From Dehalococcoidia bacterium (lineage in GTDB: Bacteria > Chloroflexota > Dehalococcoidia > Tepidiformales > Tepidiformaceae), in contig JADZEI010000090.1 of the NCBI GenBank assembly GCA_020850615.1, positions 1 through 43,641 of the forward strand: a stretch of DNA of 43,641 nucleotides, given 5' to 3'. Positions 38,230 to 43,641 of this stretch are shown piece after piece (position 1 is the stretch's first letter; each line of letters begins with the position of its first letter). A program made the position numbers and the translations under genes. Below the pieces are notes generated by a model. The model searched no databases. It was not told where the DNA came from and was given only the letters and a program-made list of their open reading frames with translations.

Positions 38230-38490
38230 GCGAAACCCCCGGGGGAATGCGCCGCCGGTCACTCACTGGGGCGAACGGCGGGCGCGGGTTGCACCCTATT
38301 CTACGGTGTCCGCGACCCCGCCCGGCGTTTCACCCGGCCGCGCGGCGGAGGGCCCGCGATGCCTTCGAAACCGGCGGCCAAGCGCCGCCTTTACCGCCCG
38401 CCCGGTGGCCCAGCTCCCGTCCGGCGCCGATGATCCCCGTAGCGACCGAATTCTGTGCCCTTCCCAACAGTCCAGACGGGAAGGCAGCGT

Positions 38491-38496
38491 TACTAT
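38491..38496 (+). promoter_or_regulatory. TACTAT -10 box of the zinc-ribbon gene
   Basis: Initiation near 38503 would give a leader of about 30 nt with GGAGG before the GTG at 38534. No clear -35. Confidence 0.45.
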
Positions 38497-38533
38497 CATG
38501 CCGGCCCCGGACGGGGGCGTGGAGGATGCGGCT

Positions 38534-39181
38534 GTGTCGACCCCGATCGAGTTCACCGGCAACTACCAGGACCTTTCGACCGAGAACGGCTTCCAGTTCA
38601 AGTTCATCTGCGAACGCTGCCAGAACGGCTACATGAGCAGCTACCAGCAGAACAGGCTCGGGCTCGCCAGCGGCCTCATGCGCAGCGCCTCCAACTTCAC
38701 CGGCGGCATGTTCGGCCGCGGCGCCGATTCTGCCTACGACATCCAGCAGGCCATCGGCGGCAAGCAGCACGACGGCGCCCTCAAGCGTGCCGTCGAAGAG
38801 ATCCGGCCGCTCTTCAAGCAGTGCCGCCACTGCGGGGACTGGCGTTGCGAGCAGGTCTGCTGGAACACCTCCGCGAACATGTGCAAGGACTGCGCACCCA
38901 TCGCCGAAGAGGTCGAGACCCGCGTCCGCGCCCAGTTCGTCGAGACGCAGGTCCAGAACGACACCTTCCTCGAAGAGAACGTCCGGATGTCGGCGAAGGG
39001 CAAGGAAGTCAACGCCAACTGCACGAGCTGCGGCGCCGAGACGCTCGGCAAGAAGTTCTGCCCCGAATGCGGCACCCGCACCGCCACCGCCGTCGCAGCC
39101 TTCTGCGGCGAATGCGGCGCGAAGTCGACGCCCGGCTCGAAGTTCTGCGCCGAGTGCGGCGCGAAGCTCACCGCCAGCTGA
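38534..39181 (+). CDS. Zinc-ribbon protein (215 aa)
   Basis: GGAGG lies 8 bases before a GTG start (MSTPIEFTG). Several CxxC pairs follow: FICERCQNGY (about 27), QCRHCGDW and MCKDCAP in the middle, then a C-terminal double zinc ribbon, CTSCGAE..FCPECG and FCGECGAK..FCAECGAKL. Double zinc ribbons of this type mediate protein contacts. The middle (GLASGLMRSASNFTGGMFGR) is Gly-rich. No catalytic site is visible and the function is unknown. Faces the ChrA gene across a strong hairpin. Confidence 0.83.
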   Translation: MSTPIEFTGNYQDLSTENGFQFKFICERCQNGYMSSYQQNRLGLASGLMRSASNFTGGMFGRGADSAYDIQQAIGGKQHDGALKRAVEEIRPLFKQCRHCGDWRCEQVCWNTSANMCKDCAPIAEEVETRVRAQFVETQVQNDTFLEENVRMSAKGKEVNANCTSCGAETLGKKFCPECGTRTATAVAAFCGECGAKSTPGSKFCAECGAKLTAS

Positions 39182-39183
39182 AC

Positions 39184-39209
39184 CCGCGGGCCTGACGCCA
39201 GGCCCGCGG
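39184..39209. terminator. Bidirectional hairpin between convergent genes
   Basis: Perfect 11-bp stem CCGCGGGCCTG / CAGGCCCGCGG with a 4-base ACGC loop, 2 bp after one stop and 17 bp before the other. No T-run. Confidence 0.6.
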
Positions 39210-39226
39210 AGCGCTCGACCACGCCC

Positions 39227-40390
39227 CTACCGCACCAGCTCGTACAGCAACCCCGCCCCCGCGCCGCCGAGTACGATCCACGCGCTGTTCGGGTTGAACC
39301 GCACCAGCACCAACGCCGCGACCCCGAGCAGCGCCGCCTGGAACCAGTCGTCCAGCGCTTCCCGCCCCAGCGTCACGCACACGCTCGCCATCAGCGCCAC
39401 CGCGGCCGCGTTCACCCCATCGAGGAACGGCGAGGCCCATGGCGACCGCCGCAGCCGGGGCACCAGCGGGTGCGTCAGCGCCACGAACAGGAACGATGGG
39501 AGGAAGATGCCGGCCGTGGCCGCGGCCGCGCCCGGTACGCCGTCGAGCACGTAGCCGATGAACGTCGCCGTCGTGAACACCGGCCCGGGCGTGAACTGCC
39601 CGACCGCGATCGCGTCCACGAGCTGCTCCTCCGTGAGCCAGCCGCGGCCCTCCACGAGGTCCGTCTCGATGAACGCGAGGAGCACGTACCCGCTGCCATA
39701 CAGCACCGCGCCGATCTTGAGGAACACGAGGAACAGCTCGCCCAGGCTATACCCGGCCGGTGCCGCCGCCGCCCACCACCCGCCGGGGAGCAGCGGGATC
39801 GGCAGGAACGCACCCGCGGCCGCCCCTCCCCGTGGCCCCCACCGCCGCAGCAGCGTCCACCCGAGCAGCGCCAGCCCCGCTCCGATAATGATCACGAACT
39901 CCTGGACGTCGAACAGCGAGAGGACGACCGCTCCGGCCACGACCAGCAGCGTGGCCGGCCCCTTGATCACCGCGCCGCGTAGTCCCCAGACCGCCTGCAC
40001 GATGATCGCCAGCACCACCGGCTGCGCGCCGAGGAGGATGCCCTCGCCCGCCGGCGTCGTGCCGTACTCCACGTAGGCCCAGGCCAGCGCGAGGACGATG
40101 GCCACCGCCGGCGCGATGAAGCACAACCCGCCGAGCCAGAGCCCTCGCCACCCGGCCCGCTGGTGGCCGAGGTGCATCGTCATCTCGGTCGAGTTCGGCC
40201 CGGGGATCAGGTTCGTCACGCCCAGCAGGTCCGCGAACTCCTGGTCCGTGACCCATCGCTTCTCGGCGACGAGCTCTCGCCGCATGAGCGCGATGTGCGC
40301 CGCCGGGCCGCCGAACGCGATCGCCCCCAGCCGCGCGAAATACCGCGCGACCTCGCCCGGGGAGCCGCGACTGGCCCGCGTCGTGCTCAC
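39227..40390 (-). CDS. chrA: Chromate transporter ChrA family
   Basis: The 387-residue product is a fused two-domain CHR protein. Each half has the family pattern: AFGGPAAHIALM with TNLIPGPNSTEM in the first, GSGYVLLAFIETDLVEGRGW with VGQFTPGPVFTTAT in the second. About ten membrane helices. ChrA exports chromate by proton antiport; many relatives are untested, so the substrate is inferred. The start is GTG at 40390, with GGGGG only 2 bases upstream. Confidence 0.92.
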   Translation of the reverse strand: MSTTRASRGSPGEVARYFARLGAIAFGGPAAHIALMRRELVAEKRWVTDQEFADLLGVTNLIPGPNSTEMTMHLGHQRAGWRGLWLGGLCFIAPAVAIVLALAWAYVEYGTTPAGEGILLGAQPVVLAIIVQAVWGLRGAVIKGPATLLVVAGAVVLSLFDVQEFVIIIGAGLALLGWTLLRRWGPRGGAAAGAFLPIPLLPGGWWAAAAPAGYSLGELFLVFLKIGAVLYGSGYVLLAFIETDLVEGRGWLTEEQLVDAIAVGQFTPGPVFTTATFIGYVLDGVPGAAAATAGIFLPSFLFVALTHPLVPRLRRSPWASPFLDGVNAAAVALMASVCVTLGREALDDWFQAALLGVAALVLVRFNPNSAWIVLGGAGAGLLYELVR

Positions 40391-40438
40391 GGCCCCCAGC
40401 CTGAACGCGAACGATGAACCGCGAAAGCCCCGCCGCGC

Positions 40439-41377
40439 TCAGGCCGTGATAGCGTCGACCTCGGCCAGCTCCTCGGGCGTGAGCCGCCACTCCACCGCCG
40501 CGGCGTTCTGCTCGATCTGCTCCGGCTGGGTCGCGCCCGCGATCACGCTGGGGACGTACGCCTTCGAAGCGAGCCAGCCCATCGCCAGCTCGAGCATCGT
40601 GTGGTCCCGCTCCCGCGCGAACGCCTCGAGCTTTTCGAGCATGTCCCAGTTCCGGTCGTTCACGAAGCGCGTCGCGCGGGGCCCCCAGGCAGCGAGGCGC
40701 GTGCCTTCGGGCATCGGCTCATCGCGCCGGTACTTGCCGGTCAGCAGGCCGCTCGCCAGCGGGAAGTACGGCAGGATGCCCACGCCGAACTTCTCGCATG
40801 CCGGCACGAGCTCGGCTTCGATGCCGCGGTTCACGAGGCTGTACTCGTTCTGCGCCGAGACGAACGGTGTCAGGTGGCCAATCCGCGCGACGTAGTGGCA
40901 CTCCGCCGTCTGCCAGCCGCTGAAGTTCGAATGGCCGGTGTAGCGCACCTTGCCCGCCGCAACCAGGTCGTCCAGCGCGCGCATCGTCTCTTCGATCGGC
41001 GTCTTCGGGTCCGGCGTGTGCACCTGGTAGAGGTCGATGTAGTCGGTGTTCAGCCGCCGCAGCGAGTCCTCGCAGGCCTGCACGATGTACTTCCGCGAGG
41101 CGCCCGACTTGTACGGCCCCTCGCCCATCTTCATCCCGAACTTCGAGGCGACCACCACATCCTTGCGCCGCCCGCCGAGCGCGCGCCCGAGCAGCTCCTC
41201 CGACCGCCCCTGTCCGCCGTACACGTCCGCCGTGTCGAAGAGGTTGATCCCCACCTCGATCGCCTTGTCGACCACGGCCTGCGTCGCCTCCGCGTCGATG
41301 CGCATCCCGAAGTTGTTGCAGCCCAATCCGGCCACCGAGACCTGGAGCCCGGAGTTGCCGAGCGTGCGGTATTCCAT
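40439..41377 (-). CDS. Aldo/keto reductase
   Basis: The 312-residue product has the AKR barrel with the catalytic tetrad: Asp and Tyr in FDTADVYGGQGRSEELLGRA, Lys in VVVASKFGM and His in DLYQVHTPD. The NADPH-binding end is seen in VIAGATQPEQIEQNAAAV. It belongs to the voltage-gated-channel-beta/YhdN-like branch; the substrate is unknown. The open frame extends upstream to 41647 through hairpin repeats, but homology starts at MEYRTLGNSG, so the ATG at 41377 is taken. Confidence 0.93.
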   Translation of the reverse strand: MEYRTLGNSGLQVSVAGLGCNNFGMRIDAEATQAVVDKAIEVGINLFDTADVYGGQGRSEELLGRALGGRRKDVVVASKFGMKMGEGPYKSGASRKYIVQACEDSLRRLNTDYIDLYQVHTPDPKTPIEETMRALDDLVAAGKVRYTGHSNFSGWQTAECHYVARIGHLTPFVSAQNEYSLVNRGIEAELVPACEKFGVGILPYFPLASGLLTGKYRRDEPMPEGTRLAAWGPRATRFVNDRNWDMLEKLEAFARERDHTMLELAMGWLASKAYVPSVIAGATQPEQIEQNAAAVEWRLTPEELAEVDAITA

Positions 41378-41476
41378 GAAGAGGGTCCCCCGTCGTAGTC
41401 CGCGGAGTATCCCGGATCCGCCCCCCATTGTCAGCGGATAGCCGGCGGGCGCCTGAGCCCAGCGGAGCGCGGCGCC

Positions 41477-41597
41477 GGGGGCGAAGCCGTAGTCGCGGAG
41501 CATCGGCTCCGCGGCCCCAAGGATCATGCCCCGCGGTAGCCCGTCACCAACGCCCGGCGCCGCGAGGCCGGGAGCCCCGCGACCGCCCGCCTCGCCC
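41477..41597 (+). repeat. 121-bp repeat, copy 1, with GTAG-headed hairpin
   Basis: GTAG at 41489-41492 then CGCGGAGC-ATCG-GCTCCGCG. The unit recurs 249 bp downstream with only a few differences. The stretch 41378-41999 has no gene. Confidence 0.88.
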
Positions 41598-41669
41598 GGA
41601 TTGCCCTCGCCCCCGCTTCCATCTTCTCCTGACCCCACGAACGACATGGGGCTGTCCCGCTGCGCAGCG

Positions 41670-41716
41670 GTAGTCCGCCGAGCCCAGTCTCGGCGGAGCG
41701 TCTAAGCCCAACGCCT
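41670..41716 (+). repeat. GTAG-headed hairpin with GCGTCTAAGCCC tail
   Basis: GTAG at 41670-41673, stem TCCGCCGAG / CTCGGCGGA, then GCGTCTAAGCCCAACGC. The tail equals that at 30165-30182 although the stem differs. Confidence 0.78.
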
Positions 41717-41725
41717 GCCACGCCC

Positions 41726-41846
41726 GGGGGCGAAGCCGTAGTCGCGGAGCATCGGCTCCGCGGCCCCAAGGATCATGCCCCGCGGTAGCCCGCCACCAAC
41801 GCCCGGCGCCGCGAGGGCGGGAGCTCCGCGACCGCCCGGCTCGCCC
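41726..41846 (+). repeat. 121-bp repeat, copy 2, with GTAG-headed hairpin
   Basis: Near-identical to 41477-41597. GTAG at 41738-41741; hairpin 41743-41762. Confidence 0.88.
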
Positions 41847-41999
41847 CGGTATCGCTCCACCCAGCGCATCCTGTCCTGTCCCCCGCGCGAAAGACGAGAC
41901 GGGGTGAGAGCCAGGCCAATCAGTAGCCCGACCATCAGGGAGGGCAGGTCCGCCCCTCCCGCTCCCGCCCCCGCGGCAGCCCCACCCCGCCCCGCGCGC

Positions 42000-42956
42000 C
42001 TACAACCCCCGCAGGAACTCGATCATCGCCGCATTCACCTCCGCCGGCCGCTCCTGCTGCGTCCAGTGTCCGCACCCCGGCAGCAGCACCGTCTTCCGCA
42101 GGTTCGGCAGATGCACCGGCAGGTCCGTCACCGTCTGCCGGTTCGCGATCACCCCGTCCCGCTCGCCCGCGATGAACAGTGCCGGCTGCATGATCTTCGC
42201 CCCGTGGAACGGCGCCATCAGCTCCCACGTCCTGTCCACGTTCCGGTACCAGTTCAGCCCGCCGCGGAACCCCGCCCGCTCGAACTCCGCCGTGTAGAAG
42301 TCCAGGTCCGCCTTCGTCACGAACGTCTCCCAGTCCTCGCCCGGGTCCACCGACCAGTCCAGGAACTTGCGGTCCTTCGGCATCTGCCGGAAGACGGTGC
42401 CCGCGGCCGGTTCGCCCGAAGCCGAGTAGAGGAACATCCGCTGCGACCGCCGCACGTCCGCCTCCAGCTCCGCCTCTGCCACGCCCGGCTCCTGGAAGTA
42501 GAGGATGTAGAAGAAGTTCTCGCCCGCCATCATCTTCATCCCGTCCGTCGGGCGGATGGACCCGCGCGGCGTGTACGGCACCGAAAGGCCGATCACCGCC
42601 CGGAAGATGTCGGGCCGCATAAGCGCCGAGTTCCACGCCACCGGCGCGCCCCAGTCGTGCCCCGCGATGACGGCCGTCTCCTCGCCGAGCGCCTGCACCA
42701 GGCCCACCATGTCCCCGGCGAGGTGCAGCTGCGTGTAGGCCGCGATGTCCTGCGGCGCCTCCGTCTGGCCGTAGCCCCGCTGGTCCGGCGCGACCACATG
42801 GAAGCCCGCGTCCGCGATCGCGGTGATCTGATGGCGCCAGGAGTACCAGGATTCCGGGAAGCCGTGGCAGAGCAGCACCAGCGGCCCTTCGCCGGCCTCC
42901 GCGATGTGCATCCGGATGCCGTTCGTCTCGACAAATCGATGAGTGATTTCCGTCAT
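42000..42956 (-). CDS. Alpha/beta hydrolase, epoxide hydrolase type
   Basis: The 318-residue product has HGFPESWYSWRHQ (oxyanion HGxP motif, about 31-43), the nucleophile in GHDWGAP (Asp101), a cap domain (about 135-245) with tyrosines that may activate the epoxide, the acid in AGERDGV (Asp267) and the base in GCGHWTQQ (His297). An Asp nucleophile with HGxP fits epoxide hydrolases and separates it from esterases. GAGGGG lies 8 bases before the ATG, and the start region carries an inverted repeat, so the gene is probably repressed by a dedicated regulator that is not in view. Confidence 0.92.
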   Translation of the reverse strand: MTEITHRFVETNGIRMHIAEAGEGPLVLLCHGFPESWYSWRHQITAIADAGFHVVAPDQRGYGQTEAPQDIAAYTQLHLAGDMVGLVQALGEETAVIAGHDWGAPVAWNSALMRPDIFRAVIGLSVPYTPRGSIRPTDGMKMMAGENFFYILYFQEPGVAEAELEADVRRSQRMFLYSASGEPAAGTVFRQMPKDRKFLDWSVDPGEDWETFVTKADLDFYTAEFERAGFRGGLNWYRNVDRTWELMAPFHGAKIMQPALFIAGERDGVIANRQTVTDLPVHLPNLRKTVLLPGCGHWTQQERPAEVNAAMIEFLRGL

Positions 42957-42958
42957 TA

Positions 42959-42989
42959 AGGATCCCCTCGTGAGTGTGGCGGGGATCCT
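42959..42989. promoter_or_regulatory. Operator-like inverted repeat at the epoxide hydrolase start
   Basis: Perfect 9-bp arms AGGATCCCC / GGGGATCCT with a 13-bp centre. One arm overlaps a minus-strand TAGGAT (-10-like, 42990-42985) and the other the ribosome site, well placed to block transcription. Confidence 0.55.
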
Positions 42990-43020
42990 ACGGTAATCGC
43001 GGGGCCTGTGCAGCCGCCCC

Positions 43021-43299
43021 TCAGGGCGCGACCGGCTCGGCCTCGGGCTCCGGCGCGGGTTCGCCTTCGGCGCCCTTCTTCTTCATCTCCATGTGCTCCA
43101 GCCCCGCGATGCTGAAGCCGAGGTCACCCAGCTCGCAGAGGAAGCTGCAGTAGGTCAGCCGGAGCGCACTCGTGGACTTCGCCGGGAGGTAGCTGAGCTT
43201 GCAGCGCGTGCAGCGCGTCAGCCCGTGCAGCTCTTCGTTGCGGAGCGGCATCGGCGGCTGCGCCTGGCCTTCGTTGCGGTCGTCAGTCATTGTGCTCAT
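43021..43299 (-). CDS. Small CxxC protein of unknown function (92 aa)
   Basis: CTRCKLSYL and YCSFLCELGD give two cysteine pairs about 20 residues apart that should bind zinc. The end is a Glu/Pro/Ala-rich tail (EGEPAPEPEAEPVAP) likely to be disordered. AGGGTGATG precedes the ATG, and a CATACT box (43324-43319) could be its -10. The family is not recognised. Confidence 0.68.
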   Translation of the reverse strand: MSTMTDDRNEGQAQPPMPLRNEELHGLTRCTRCKLSYLPAKSTSALRLTYCSFLCELGDLGFSIAGLEHMEMKKKGAEGEPAPEPEAEPVAP

Positions 43300-43641
43300 A
43301 GCTCATCACCCTGCTCCCAGTATGCGCCACCTTCTCCTTACATGCTTGTACGTCATTCGGCAATGATTGGCGCAACCTTCACCTCCCGCTGAACCGCATT
43401 GGCATGGACCAAACAACACGCCAGCCTTGTTGTTGGCTGTTGGCTGTTGGCTGTTGGCTGTTGGCTGTCCGCTGTCCGCTCCCGGCGACACGCCAGCTCC
43501 CCTCGCCCGCGGCAGCGGGAGACACGATGGCAAAGGGCCAGGATGGCGGATGAAAATGGCTGCCTCGGTGGTGGCTGAAGGGCGTTCCCTTTCTGGTGCT
43601 TTGAGCCCGTGCGGGAGACTGCCCTGGGTGCTCGACTGAAG
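43300..43641. other. Right-end stretch without a recognised gene
   Basis: Apart from the likely promoter of the small CxxC gene and the heptamer array, nothing is recognised. Bases 43525-43641 have lower GC than the rest and may belong to a feature continuing past the window. Confidence 0.4.
43430..43478 (+). repeat. Heptamer array CTGTTGG x4, CTGTCCG x2
   Basis: A variant first unit (TTGTTGG) is followed by four CTGTTGG and two CTGTCCG units and then CTC, the same plan as 33566-33607. Confidence 0.88.

Noticed and set aside
41378-41647. N-terminal extension of the aldo/keto reductase
   Set aside because: The extra frame translates the GTAG hairpin repeat (LPRGMILGAAEPMLRDYG), which also appears in frames at 33.6 and 41.7 kb. 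It is repeat DNA, not protein.
43367-43639. Plus-strand frame at the right edge
   Set aside because: It runs through the heptamer array, has no ribosome site and resembles no known protein.

Overview
The window is high-GC, gene-dense bacterial DNA. It holds an eleven-gene complex I operon (nuoABCDHIJKLMN) with no nuoE, nuoF or nuoG, a fused F420-precursor (FO) synthase, many lipobox lipoproteins, and a mix of Shine-Dalgarno-led and leaderless genes. Together these suggest a Chloroflexota bacterium, perhaps a Dehalococcoidia or Tepidiforma relative. That is an inference from gene content; there is no rRNA or marker gene here to prove it.

Layout. 1-123 is the end of an IS3-type element. 227-4778 carries an OsmC protein, a Tat-exported multicopper oxidase, leucyl aminopeptidase, a PAP2 membrane phosphatase and a small protein. 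4800-5780 is a REP-type transposase gene (Y1/HUH) framed by inverted hairpin repeats that begin with GTAG. 5903-17359 is the nuo operon, with a sigma70-like promoter, a Rex-like operator over its start site and a coupled 26-codon leader ORF. Its NuoI has an unusual C-terminal tail of about 320 residues with four repeats. 17390-21084 is an accessory strip: a Phd/PIN toxin-antitoxin pair, a lipoprotein, an orphan ParD and two tandem ParD/ParE pairs, most with a TATACT box 6-7 bases before the ATG. 21086-24972 has an HxlR regulator, FO synthase and a second complete NuoB. 25150-30022 has zinc-ribbon, methyltransferase, nuclease, amidase and membrane-protein genes. 30023-30675 is gene-free and rich in repeats. 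30676-36911 has a GGDEF-EAL protein, a site-2-type protease with CBS domains, a LysM lipoprotein, an M28 peptidase, a small membrane protein and an EfeO-type cupredoxin. 37031-37481 is a RhuM-family pseudogene broken by an internal inversion, a frameshift and a stop. 37573-43299 has MsrA, a zinc-ribbon protein, a ChrA transporter, an aldo/keto reductase, an epoxide-hydrolase-like enzyme and a small Cys-motif protein.

How it fits together. The complex I lacks its NADH-oxidising module, so it probably takes electrons from ferredoxin, F420H2 or another donor. The nearby FO synthase and the basic repeats on NuoI make an alternative input module worth testing. Three kinds of repeated structure recur between genes: GTAG-headed hairpins, 7-bp tandem arrays that usually begin within a few bases of a stop codon, and a 20-nt hairpin with a GTGA loop. 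They are the most distinctive non-coding signals here.
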